Shown one piece after another: positions 37,792-46,042 of a stretch of 64,000 nt of DNA. Each line of letters opens with the position of its first letter. Position 1 is the stretch's first letter. Both the position numbers and the translations under genes were made by a program. The DNA comes from Enterococcus crotali (GTDB lineage: Bacteria; Bacillota; Bacilli; Lactobacillales; Enterococcaceae). The notes beneath the pieces were generated by a model. That model worked only from the letters and a program-made list of their open reading frames with translations, did no database searches and was not told the DNA's origin. Where the stretch lies: NCBI RefSeq assembly GCF_000633635.1, contig NZ_AYPQ01000002.1, forward strand, positions 113,643 to 177,642, written 5' to 3'.

Positions 37792-37857
37792 ATGATAATT
37801 CAACAGACTAGAAGCTCACATTTATATGTTGAAGAAATGAAGTCATCTGGAGAATAA
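37792..37857 (+). pseudogene. 3' remnant of a second cassette-5-type immunity gene
   Basis: Twenty-one codons ending in TAA (37855-37857) read IIQQTRSSHLYVEEMKSSGE, a diverged copy of the end of the 35675-36163 protein. The DNA before it (37657-37791) contains stops in all frames. It marks the right edge of the recognisable toxin-immunity island. Confidence 0.55.
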
Positions 37858-37938
37858 AAGGTTTGTCAGAATTTGTTCTGAGAGACCTCATATTCTTTTT
37901 TATTTTATCTATTTCTCAAATTTAAAAAGTTGTTCCCC

Positions 37939-37967
37939 TTTACAAAAAGAACGTACGTTCGTATAAT
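37939..37967 (+). promoter_or_regulatory. SOS-controlled sigma-A promoter of the Y-family polymerase
   Basis: TTTACA (37939-37944) and TATAAT (37962-37967) are 17 bp apart. Between them lies GAACGTACGTTC (37949-37960), a perfect Gram-positive LexA/DinR box (GAAC-N4-GTTC) placed to block RNA polymerase. Confidence 0.93.
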
Positions 37968-37999
37968 TGGTTATGAAATAGAATAAGGAGAGGATAGCT

Positions 38000-39298
38000 A
38001 TGATGTTTGATTATGAAAAAGAACCTAGAAGAGTACTTTTTTGTATTGACGTAAAATCCTTTTATGCCTCGGTCGAATGTGTGGCTAGAGGATATGACCC
38101 ACTTGAAAAAATGCTGGTTGTGATGAGCCACGCTGAAAATACTGGTGGTCTCGTTTTAGCTTCTTCACCAAAAGCAAAAGAAGTGCTAGGAATCACCAAT
38201 GTGACAAGAAAATACGATGTGCCTAATCATCCAGATTTAATGATCGTACCGCCGCGAATGAATGAATATATCAAAGAAAATATGAAGATCAATGAGCTCT
38301 ACAAAGAGTATGTAGCAGAAGAAGATTTACATATTTATTCGATCGATGAATCTTTTTTAGATGTAAGTGCCAGTTGGAAATTATTTGGTCAGACACCAAA
38401 AGCTGTGGCTAAAATCATCCAGCAAAGGATCAAAAAAGAGACAGGACTAGCAATCACAGTTGGAATCGGTGATAATCCCTTATTAGCTAAATTAGCGATG
38501 GATATCGAAGCAAAGCACAATGAAGAACGGTTAGCAGAGTGGCATTATGAAGATGTTCCTGAAAAAGTCTGGAGTATTGAATCAATGACGGATATGTGGG
38601 GAATCGGTCACCGATTAGCCAAACGTTTAAACAATTTAGGCATTCGATCTGTTTATGATTTAGCCCATGCAGATTTAAACAGCCTCAAAAGAAATTTAGG
38701 AATCATTGGTGAACAGTTATATGCCCATGCACATGGCATCGATCGCAGTCGTTTATCTGAAAAGTACATACCGGAAGAACGTTCCTATAACAATTCTCAG
38801 ATTTTGATGCGAGATTATATGAGACAAGATGAAATCGAGGTTGTGATCAGAGAAATGGCGGAGCAGGTAGCAGCGCGCCTTAGAAAAGCACATTGTCAGA
38901 CAGAATGTGTCCATCTGTCTGTAGGTTTTTCTAAAGCAGGTAGATCAGGTGGAACGGGCTTTTCAAGACAAATGAAAGTACCCTTAACAAACAGCAGCAA
39001 GCTGTTGATCGAATACTGTTTAACAATCTTTAGACAGCATTGGCATGGAGAAGAAGTACGACATATTGGGATTACTTATTCCAAACTGAATTATAATACT
39101 TATGTACAATTAGATTTATTTCATGAACCAGATGAGCAAATGAAGGAACTAAAATTAGATCAGTTGATCGATGACATCCGTCAGCGTTTTGGTTATGTTT
39201 CTTTAGTTCATGCCAGTTCAGTTTCATCTGGCGGTACAGCAATTTCAAGAGCGTCACTAGTCGGTGGACATGCAGGGGGAATGGAGGGCTTGCAATGA
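38000..39298 (+). CDS. Y-family DNA polymerase (UmuC/UvrX-like)
   Basis: 432 residues. Translesion polymerase with palm-domain catalytic motifs CIDVKSFYASVE (N-terminus) and YSIDESFLDVS (about residues 113-123), a helix-hairpin-helix segment MWGIGHRLAKRLNNLGI, a little-finger domain, and the C-terminal beta-clamp motif QLDLF. It resembles the UvrX/YqjW/ImpB group common on Gram-positive chromosomes and mobile elements, not DinB/Pol IV. Tandem ATG follows AAGGAGAGG. The LexA box in its promoter means induction by DNA damage. It overlaps the next gene by 4 nt (ATGA). Confidence 0.92.
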   Translation: MMFDYEKEPRRVLFCIDVKSFYASVECVARGYDPLEKMLVVMSHAENTGGLVLASSPKAKEVLGITNVTRKYDVPNHPDLMIVPPRMNEYIKENMKINELYKEYVAEEDLHIYSIDESFLDVSASWKLFGQTPKAVAKIIQQRIKKETGLAITVGIGDNPLLAKLAMDIEAKHNEERLAEWHYEDVPEKVWSIESMTDMWGIGHRLAKRLNNLGIRSVYDLAHADLNSLKRNLGIIGEQLYAHAHGIDRSRLSEKYIPEERSYNNSQILMRDYMRQDEIEVVIREMAEQVAARLRKAHCQTECVHLSVGFSKAGRSGGTGFSRQMKVPLTNSSKLLIEYCLTIFRQHWHGEEVRHIGITYSKLNYNTYVQLDLFHEPDEQMKELKLDQLIDDIRQRFGYVSLVHASSVSSGGTAISRASLVGGHAGGMEGLQ

Positions 39299-39636
39299 GT
39301 AAAGAGCGGGATTATTATTTTGAACAGTATCAAGATCGAAAGATGAAAAAGTGGGCGGGATTTTATTTATCTGAACATACCGCGATCATTGAACAAGAGA
39401 AAAAAAGACAGCCAGCTGAAAAGAAAATGCAAATGAGCTGGATGGAAATTGATGAAGTATTAGCGCAGGCTTTTCAAAATCAGATTGAAGTGATGATTCA
39501 AAAAGAAGAACTAGATTGTGAAGGCAATTATGGAGCAGATATTATTGGCATGATCCAAGGGCATGATGAATTAGGGATTTATGTAGGAGGGCATAAGATT
39601 GGTTATGATGAAATTCGTCATGTACAGTTACGTTAA
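39295..39636 (+). CDS. YolD-like protein
   Basis: 113 residues of the YolD-like family: an N-terminal part with RKMKKWAGFYLSEHT and a small beta-barrel C-terminal part (GMIQGHDELGIYVGGHKIGYDEI). YolD-like genes regularly sit next to UvrX/YqjW-type Y-family polymerases and are SOS-induced with them; a role as polymerase partner is suspected. Start ATG overlaps the polymerase stop. Confidence 0.9.
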   Translation: MSKERDYYFEQYQDRKMKKWAGFYLSEHTAIIEQEKKRQPAEKKMQMSWMEIDEVLAQAFQNQIEVMIQKEELDCEGNYGADIIGMIQGHDELGIYVGGHKIGYDEIRHVQLR

Positions 39637-39638
39637 AG

Positions 39639-39690
39639 AAAACACCTCTAACTTTATCTGAGTGCATTAAAGTTAGAGATGTTTTCTGTT
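39639..39690. terminator. Bidirectional terminator
   Basis: gaaaacacctctaacttta and taaagttagagatgttttc form a near-perfect 19-bp stem, followed by TGTTTT on the plus strand and T-rich DNA on the minus strand. Shared by the yolD-like gene and the convergent YdcF-like gene. Confidence 0.85.
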
Positions 39691-40905
39691 TTAATGTTGA
39701 GTAACAAGGAAGAATTCGGACAATGCGAATAGAATCATCATTACCGCGATTAGACCACAAAAGATCAGATGACGGCGTTTATGCATCATTACGATTGCAA
39801 CGAACTCTCTTAGAAAAGCATTAGGCAAAAAGTAAAAAGCTGTTTTGGCCCCAATACCATCTGCTTTTAGGTTAGCCATTTGTGCAAAAAGGCCTGCACG
39901 AAACAGATGGAAGTTATTCGTCGTAAAAATCGCATGAAAATCAGTTCCACCAAAAGTTGCTTCCATGATTTCTTTAGAAAATTTCATATTTTCCAGAGTA
40001 TTTTTAGAATTTGTTTCGACTAAAATATCTTCTTCTGGAATTCCTTTTTCGAGTGCGTAATTTTTCATGGCAATACTTTCAGCAATATGTTCATCGTCAC
40101 CTTTACCACCTGACATAAGAATTTTTGGAGGGAGTAACGTAGCTTTAGATTGCGCTTTGTAAAATTGGATTGCCTTTTCAATCCTATTGCCTAAAAGGGG
40201 AGGAACTGTTTTTCCATCGATCAAACCTGAACCTAAAACCACAATAAAATCTTGGTTGTATTTAGGTTGATTAAATTGATAAATAACTGAAATCGTTAAA
40301 AAATTGTAGAAAACCATAAAGAAATAAAACAAGGTCAGCGGTAAGATACCAAATAATAGCGAGGCCCACGATGGCAAAATACGAGCTGAGTAGTGATTGA
40401 AAATCAGAAATGCAGTTAAACCAATTGCTAATAGTAATGTCAATAAATTGGCTAAAGAATGACCTTCCTTACGCATAACGACGATCGCATTCCAATATAA
40501 GAAAGCAACTAATGCATAAAGTCCTATTAAGAATAGTATTAATAGAAAAATACCCGTGATCCAAGCCAAAATACCTAATAGAGGATTAGTGGTACGAACA
40601 AATAAAAAGCCCAAATATGTCATACCTACGATCAAAAACAAGTTAAATAATAGACCATTGATCAATCTGCGTTTCTCTTTGAAATAGTAAAAAAGGAAAA
40701 TCAATAAAAAACTTGATGGAATCAAAAAATAATAAGTATGAAGCTGTACTTCCAAATAAATAACATAAACGATAAAACAAACTGAAAACCAAAGTACCTC
40801 AAAAAATTTCCAATCTTGATTGACCTTTTTTTTGCGCCATTTTGGAATCGTGAATACACCGATGAGATAAATAAAACCAATGATGATGCTAAAATAATTC
40901 CCCAT
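39691..40905 (-). CDS. YdcF/SanA-family (DUF218) membrane protein
   Basis: 404 residues: about seven N-terminal membrane segments (residues 1-190), then a DUF218 domain starting IVVLGSGLIDGKTVPPLL with LMSGGKGDDE and ETNSKNTLENM, and a C-terminal membrane segment. DUF218 proteins (ElyC, SanA, YdcF) are linked to envelope integrity and lipid-carrier metabolism in E. coli; the substrate is unknown. Monocistronic. Confidence 0.85.
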   Translation of the reverse strand: MGNYFSIIIGFIYLIGVFTIPKWRKKKVNQDWKFFEVLWFSVCFIVYVIYLEVQLHTYYFLIPSSFLLIFLFYYFKEKRRLINGLLFNLFLIVGMTYLGFLFVRTTNPLLGILAWITGIFLLILFLIGLYALVAFLYWNAIVVMRKEGHSLANLLTLLLAIGLTAFLIFNHYSARILPSWASLLFGILPLTLFYFFMVFYNFLTISVIYQFNQPKYNQDFIVVLGSGLIDGKTVPPLLGNRIEKAIQFYKAQSKATLLPPKILMSGGKGDDEHIAESIAMKNYALEKGIPEEDILVETNSKNTLENMKFSKEIMEATFGGTDFHAIFTTNNFHLFRAGLFAQMANLKADGIGAKTAFYFLPNAFLREFVAIVMMHKRRHLIFCGLIAVMMILFALSEFFLVTQH

Positions 40906-41010
40906 AATAGAACTCCTTCAATAAATGATTTCTATATTAGTATAACGAAAACTGAGAGAAAAAAATACTATAAAGTCTGTTTTGTAGAACTTTGGAAGAG
41001 TGAATAAAAA

Positions 41011-41052
41011 TAAACATTCTCCCTCTTTATTTGAGTAAAGAATGTTCATTTT
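41011..41052 (-). terminator. Terminator of the sensor kinase gene
   Basis: aaacattct and agaatgtt arms with an inner ctttat/agtaaag stem form a hairpin. On the minus strand it is followed by a TTTATTTTTATT tract. It adjoins the kinase stop at 41056. Confidence 0.65.
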
Positions 41053-41055
41053 AAA

Positions 41056-42906
41056 TTATTTAGAGGAACGAACTGGAAATGTTATAAAGAAGCTAGTTCC
41101 GACGCCTTCTTTGGAATCCAATGAAAGGTGCCATTCATATTTTTCAACAATCGAAGTTACGGCGAAAAGTCCAAGACCGGTACCTTCATCAGCAGATTTT
41201 GTTGTAAAAAAGGGCTCAAATATTTTTTCTTTTAATTCATCAGGAATTCCGGGACCATTATCAGAAATTTCCAATGTCACAAAATCGTCAATAGGATTCG
41301 CCCGATGTCGATTTTTCTTCAGCATTGCAGTTAATTCTTTTGAAGCAGGTGAGACAATGACTTGAATTTTTTGCTCTTTATTTGAATGTCCTTTGGTAGC
41401 TTGATAGGCATTTGTAATCAAGTTGTAAATCAAATTTTGCAAATCAGTTTCTTCTAGTTTAGTGGTGCCAAGATTTTCTTGAATGGACAGAGATAATCGC
41501 ACTTTTTTAGGAATAATCTCTCCAATCAAGTGAGTAGCAACTCCGATCGCAGCAGAAATATCGATCCATTCCTGAACGCTTTTTTGTGGTTTTGAAAAGC
41601 GTAAGACATTTGAAGAGAGTTGTTTTCCTTTTTGAGCAGAATGAAGAATTTCTTCTAAATCTGCTTCTAATACGGGATCTTCTCCATGCTCTTCCAATAG
41701 TAACTGAGTATTACCAATAATCGGCGTTAAGAAATTATTCATATCATGGACGATCGATGTCGTGAGTAAACCAACTGTTTCCATTTTATTTCGTTGATAA
41801 AGTTCTAATTCTAATTGATGCTGCATTTTTTGTTGTTTTTGTTTTTCGATCAGCTGGCGATTTTCTGCTTCAATTGTTTCTTTTTTTCTGAAATTATGAA
41901 TAAACAACGAGCAAATAATAATTAAAAGTAATAATAAAACTAAAAGGAACGACAAGACGATGACAAAATTGATGATATCATCATTTCGTTCGTTATAATC
42001 TGCATTGATAGCCACGACCCAATGAGCAAGACCGACATCGATCCATTCGAAGGCGCTGATTTTTACCACTTCTGTTGGTGTATCTTCATCCCACCAATAA
42101 GATTTATAGGTCAACTTTCCTGAGTCATGATTTAGTTGGTATTTTTCTAAGCGTTTTAAATCAGAGTAGTCAAAGTCAGGGTATAGTTTTTCTCGTCCAT
42201 TGATAATATCTAAGCCAATTTGCTGCTCGACAGGATGCATAACAACAGTCATCGATCGGTCTTTGATCATTGGATATCCTTTATAATCTAATTCAAAATC
42301 TTGTAGAAAATTCTGGTAAAAAGCTTCTAGATTCAAAGGTAAAATCAAATAACCATCAATAGCACCAGAGGCAGTTCGAATTTCTTGATAAAAATTGACA
42401 TAGGCTTTTTTGTCGATAAAATAGGAATCACCATTTTGAGCAGTGGGTTTGTCGAATAATTGTTTTAAAGATAAGTCGTGACTGATAAAAGGGCGAATCG
42501 TTTCAGTATCTGCAATCAAGATCTGTTTTTTCTTAGCATCCCAATGAAAGGCATATAACGGGGTGCCGTCAGGATCGATGTAAAAGAGCGCATCCGCCTC
42601 ATTATTTAGGGAATCAAAAAACGTATTGAGAGAAGAAGAGCTATTTTTTAGATAGGTCTCCGGATCATCACTGTTCTTTAAATTCCCGTCGATTGCTAGA
42701 TAGTTAAGCGATTGATGCCGATTCTTCATTGATAGTTGGATCACTTTACCTACGTATTCTGTTGACTGCAGCAAAAAGTCCTGTCCACTAGCCGTAGTTG
42801 TTTTACGAATAATGGAAAATCCCCGAATTGCAAAGAAAACGGATACAACAATAAAGAGGATCATCGCTGCGATCATGATGTTTACAATTCTATTTGTTCG
42901 TTTCAT
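41056..42906 (-). CDS. Membrane sensor histidine kinase
   Basis: 616 residues. One membrane segment (about 10-30), a large extracellular Cache/PDC-like sensor region (about 35-310), a second membrane segment (about 320-345), a coiled-coil stretch, and a dimerisation domain with HDMNNFLTPIIGN (phospho-acceptor His387). An ATP-binding domain follows with N-box NLITNAYQA, DNGPGIP and GTGLGL. The HDxNN pattern is that of DctB/NtrB-like kinases. The frame is open ten codons further up, but AAGGAG before the ATG at 42906 decides the start. It is divergent from its probable partner response regulator. Confidence 0.9.
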   Translation of the reverse strand: MKRTNRIVNIMIAAMILFIVVSVFFAIRGFSIIRKTTTASGQDFLLQSTEYVGKVIQLSMKNRHQSLNYLAIDGNLKNSDDPETYLKNSSSSLNTFFDSLNNEADALFYIDPDGTPLYAFHWDAKKKQILIADTETIRPFISHDLSLKQLFDKPTAQNGDSYFIDKKAYVNFYQEIRTASGAIDGYLILPLNLEAFYQNFLQDFELDYKGYPMIKDRSMTVVMHPVEQQIGLDIINGREKLYPDFDYSDLKRLEKYQLNHDSGKLTYKSYWWDEDTPTEVVKISAFEWIDVGLAHWVVAINADYNERNDDIINFVIVLSFLLVLLLLLIIICSLFIHNFRKKETIEAENRQLIEKQKQQKMQHQLELELYQRNKMETVGLLTTSIVHDMNNFLTPIIGNTQLLLEEHGEDPVLEADLEEILHSAQKGKQLSSNVLRFSKPQKSVQEWIDISAAIGVATHLIGEIIPKKVRLSLSIQENLGTTKLEETDLQNLIYNLITNAYQATKGHSNKEQKIQVIVSPASKELTAMLKKNRHRANPIDDFVTLEISDNGPGIPDELKEKIFEPFFTTKSADEGTGLGLFAVTSIVEKYEWHLSLDSKEGVGTSFFITFPVRSSK

Positions 42907-42953
42907 TGGTCTAGCTCCTTTTAAAAGTCTGTTCATATCATAACAAGTTCATA

Positions 42954-42982
42954 TTGAAATTTAAAGATAATTCCGCTATTGT
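42954..42982 (+). promoter_or_regulatory. Promoter of the response regulator gene
   Basis: TTGAAA and TATTGT are 17 bp apart, and the transcript would start near 42990. An alternative -10, GATAAT, lies 5 bp further on. Confidence 0.5.
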
Positions 42983-43016
42983 ATAGATAATGTAAAAAAA
43001 TAATGAGGTGTGCACG

Positions 43017-43733
43017 TTGCGAAACGAAAAAATTTTAGTAGTAGATGACGATCCTGCAATTCGCCGATTGATTTGGAAGTCGCTTCAGTCAACGGGATTA
43101 TTGATTTATCAAAGCGATACGATCGAGAAAACGTTAGATATCATGAACCGAGTAGAGTTTCAATTATTTTTGTTAGATGTCAGTTTAGAACATGAAAATG
43201 ACGGCTATCATTTGGCTCAGTTGATTCGAGAACGCCAGCCTTTGACACCAATTATCTTTGTTAGTGGGAAAAAAAGCGAGCAAGATATCATCAGTGGTCT
43301 AGAATCTGGAGGCGATGTCTATCTTTCTAAACCTTTTGCACCAGATGTGTTACGAGCACAAGTAATCAGTACGCTGAATCGAACAGAGCAGTTGCTGACA
43401 CTAAGTCAACATCGTGAAGAAACATTGTTGAAAGAAGGAATCTTTGCATTCGATAAAAACCAGTACCAATTTAGTAAAAATGGTGAAATCGTGAACATGA
43501 CGTCAAAAGAAATCATGATGATTTTATTTTTTATGGAAAATCCCTATCAAGTATTTAGTAAGGAACAGATTTATGCTAGTGTCTGGAGTGATGGAGACAT
43601 GGATAAGAATCTGATCACGGTATACATTAACTATCTGAGAAATAAGATTGAAGATGATCCCAAAAAACCAAAATATTTACAGACAGTTTGGGGGATTGGC
43701 TATTCATTTAACCCAGAAGGTAAGGAAGCATGA
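43017..43733 (+). CDS. OmpR-type response regulator
   Basis: About 238 residues. The receiver domain has the acidic pair VVDDDPAIRRL, phospho-acceptor Asp in FLLDVSL, the switch Ser in FVSGKK and Lys in LSKPF. The C-terminal winged helix has MTSKEIMMILFFMEN and the recognition-helix end VYINYLRNKIEDDP. Two starts are possible: GTG at 43008 (overlapping the AGGTG site) and TTG at 43017 (better spacing); the latter is chosen. It is divergent from the sensor kinase and presumably its partner. Targets unknown. Confidence 0.85.
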   Translation: MRNEKILVVDDDPAIRRLIWKSLQSTGLLIYQSDTIEKTLDIMNRVEFQLFLLDVSLEHENDGYHLAQLIRERQPLTPIIFVSGKKSEQDIISGLESGGDVYLSKPFAPDVLRAQVISTLNRTEQLLTLSQHREETLLKEGIFAFDKNQYQFSKNGEIVNMTSKEIMMILFFMENPYQVFSKEQIYASVWSDGDMDKNLITVYINYLRNKIEDDPKKPKYLQTVWGIGYSFNPEGKEA

Positions 43734-43756
43734 AGTCGGATTTAGTAAGTATAGTT

Positions 43757-43808
43757 ATAAAAACAGGTGGTGATCAAGCATGGTCCTCACCTGTTTTTAT
43801 ATTTTTTT
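43757..43808. terminator. Bidirectional terminator between the response regulator and citG
   Basis: aaaaacaggtg (43759-43769) pairs with cacctgttttt (43788-43798), followed by ATATTTTTTTA. It lies between two convergent genes. Confidence 0.85.
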
Positions 43809-43820
43809 ATTATGTAAAAC

Positions 43821-44708
43821 TCAAAATAGGCCTTCCAAACGACCAAAAAAGAAACTTAATGCGACTAAATCCGCTGAGCCACCGGGACTAAGATTTTTTT
43901 CAATTAGTTGTTGATCAAAAAGAGTTAAAGCTTTTTCTAATTCTTTTTCTGAACTATTAATGGAAAGGGTTTGTAAAAGCTCAGTCGCTTGTCTTTGTAC
44001 GTTTTGCCAAGCGTGGATACCACCTCGGTTGATTAAATTAGAGTCTTCGACCGTAGCCATCAAATGTAATAACAAAATTAAAAATAGGGCACGTTGATCA
44101 CTTTTACCGTGTGTCCTTAAAAATGGCAGTGCATTATCTTTAAGTGCTGGATAGCCTAATTCTGCTTCACCGCGAATGCCGACGATACCATGTTCTAAAT
44201 AAAGCTTTTCTCCATAACTTAGTTGCTTTTTGTATGCTAAACCAGCAAAATCTTTTAAAAGTAATCCTGCTGTCATTTGTTTCACATAGCTAAAAATGTC
44301 TGCTGTATCTTGTTTTGTAAAAGGAATCTGCAAGTGCTTATCGTTCATTATTTTTCCTGTTGCACTTAAGAGTAAAGCAAAAGAGAAATTTGCGCCTTTA
44401 TGGGTATTGATGCCCTTGGTTTTTCTCAGCATAGCGGTTTCAGCCTGTTGTCCAAGTACACGAACTTTTTCAAATAAAGTCGAAGGAGACCCATCGTGAT
44501 TAAATCCTAAATCAACATATTCTGTAAGAAATGGAGCAAGTGCGGCACTACTATCAATAAAAGTAAAATAATTCATGTCTGCATGTGCACCGCAGCTTTT
44601 AGGGTCGACTAGTCCTGGTTTAGGAGCAAGGCTAGCTTCATATAACAAGGCTTCTAAAGCGAATTCACTGATTGATTTAGGCGCTCTATGTTTATTTATT
44701 TGCTTCAT
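43821..44708 (-). CDS. citG: Triphosphoribosyl-dephospho-CoA synthase
   Basis: Makes the precursor of the citrate lyase prosthetic group. 295 residues with the family motifs EASLAPKPGLVDPKSCGAHADM near the N-terminus (here given in part: PKPGLVD), TKGINTHKGANFSF in the middle and NRGG near the C-terminus. Its first codons overlap the end of the GntR regulator gene by 17 nt. No citrate lyase (citCDEF) genes are present in the window, so this copy is separated from them or serves another acyl carrier such as malonate decarboxylase. Confidence 0.9.
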   Translation of the reverse strand: MKQINKHRAPKSISEFALEALLYEASLAPKPGLVDPKSCGAHADMNYFTFIDSSAALAPFLTEYVDLGFNHDGSPSTLFEKVRVLGQQAETAMLRKTKGINTHKGANFSFALLLSATGKIMNDKHLQIPFTKQDTADIFSYVKQMTAGLLLKDFAGLAYKKQLSYGEKLYLEHGIVGIRGEAELGYPALKDNALPFLRTHGKSDQRALFLILLLHLMATVEDSNLINRGGIHAWQNVQRQATELLQTLSINSSEKELEKALTLFDQQLIEKNLSPGGSADLVALSFFFGRLEGLF

Positions 44709-45396
44709 TTAAATGTTTTTCCATTTCTTTAAGAATAAAGGTTTGAGAATAATCTAAATGCTCTGTAATGAGTTGTTTTAATTGTTCTTCTTCTTGATTC
44801 AGCATACATTTATAAATCAACCAATGCTCCTTCAAGGCTTTATCTCGGCGATCTTTAGAGCGAATCGAAATATCCCTGAAATAGACGAGGTATTCACGTA
44901 ATTTCATAACGATTGATTTTAAGCGTAACATCTTACTTTTTTCATAAATCAATTCATTGAAATCAGAGAATTTTTGTAACACTTGATCGATTTCATTTAC
45001 TTCATTTAAACGTTCGGTTTCTTCTAATAAAGTTTTTAGTTCTTCAAAATCTTCAGAAGACATTTCTTTCATTGCTGTGATCGTAGCTAAAACATCCAAC
45101 GATTTTCTAATAGCGTAAATCTCGTTAGCATCATTGAGTGAAATGCCCCGAACGATGATTCCTACACCACGAACATGATCAACTAATCCTTCTTCAACTA
45201 ATTTTTGCAAAGCATAACGGATCGGTGTACGACTAATATTCATCACTTCAGAAAACTCTTTTTCGTTGATTCGTTGCCCGGCTGAAATCTCACCCAAAAT
45301 GATCGTTTTTCGGAAGGCTTTATAAACAAGCTCTTTTAATGGTTCATTGACGCTTAAATCTAAGTTTTTTCCAACTGCTTCTGATATTGTACTCAT
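44692..45396 (-). CDS. citO: GntR-family regulator, CitO-like
   Basis: 234 residues. An N-terminal winged helix (NEKEFSEVMNISRTPIRYAL) is followed by an all-helical FCD effector domain, as in the FadR subfamily. In E. faecalis the activator CitO is of this type, responds to citrate and controls the citrate genes; overlap with citG supports the same role here. The symbol is given on context. It starts 20 nt after a weak ribosome site (AAAGGAG, minus strand). Confidence 0.7.
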   Translation of the reverse strand: MSTISEAVGKNLDLSVNEPLKELVYKAFRKTIILGEISAGQRINEKEFSEVMNISRTPIRYALQKLVEEGLVDHVRGVGIIVRGISLNDANEIYAIRKSLDVLATITAMKEMSSEDFEELKTLLEETERLNEVNEIDQVLQKFSDFNELIYEKSKMLRLKSIVMKLREYLVYFRDISIRSKDRRDKALKEHWLIYKCMLNQEEEQLKQLITEHLDYSQTFILKEMEKHLNEANK

Positions 45397-46020
45397 CTGA
45401 TTACTCCTTTGCAGATTAATAGTAAGGAAATAACTAAATATTCCTATTTGGTATCGCTAAGAATAAGATAAAAAATATAAGAAAATATTCTTTTTAATAA
45501 AATAGGGTGGGCCAAAACTAAAAATCAGTTTTGATGTCCGCTCTAAAATCGAATAAACGGCGAGAAAAAAGCAGCTCCTTCGGAAATAAGCTGGAATTGC
45601 TATGAAACACAGCGAAGCATGAGCTGATGTAAAACAGTACCTACTTGGTCACAAAAATTTGAAAAGCACCAAGTAGGTACCAATCATCATCAGTTCGTAA
45701 AACCACTGTGATTCTTGGCAATTTTCGTACATTCCCTCTTATTGCTGTAAAACACAACGAGGTACGAGTTGATGTTGCACAGTACCTACTTGGTTCTCGG
45801 AGCTAAACACTTTTGTCTCAGCCTCTATTTTTTTGTCTAATGCTTATACAATTATTTCTCTAATTGGCTATTTTTCTGTTCAAAAAGAGAAATAATGTTC
45901 ATCTTGCTATTGCCATTTGTTCAATCTCCTGTTAAACATCGACTTTTTGTCATAAAAGAATCACTAACTGTTTTGCACTTATCGTCTTAGCTGACAAGTA
46001 GCTATCAAGTACAGTAGAAT
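45397..46020. repeat. Long intergenic region with a two-copy repeat and hairpin
   Basis: No gene was found here. Two diverged direct copies (45600-45650 and 45743-45796) share the plan aaacaca-n-cga-n-gagctgatg-n-acagtacctacttggt. The first copy ends in a hairpin, gtacctacttggt with accaagtaggtac (45636-45682). A further small hairpin, caaaact/agttttg, lies at about 45514-45534. The phrase agctgatg followed by aacagtac also occurs in the tandem repeats at the left end of the window, so this is a dispersed repeat family. Confidence 0.75.
45991..46020 (+). promoter_or_regulatory. Promoter of the Mga-family regulator gene
   Basis: CTGACA and TAGAAT are separated by 18 bp, 22 nt before the start codon at 46043. 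Confidence 0.7.
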
Positions 46021-46042
46021 AGGTCTTAAGGAAGTGATTAGC

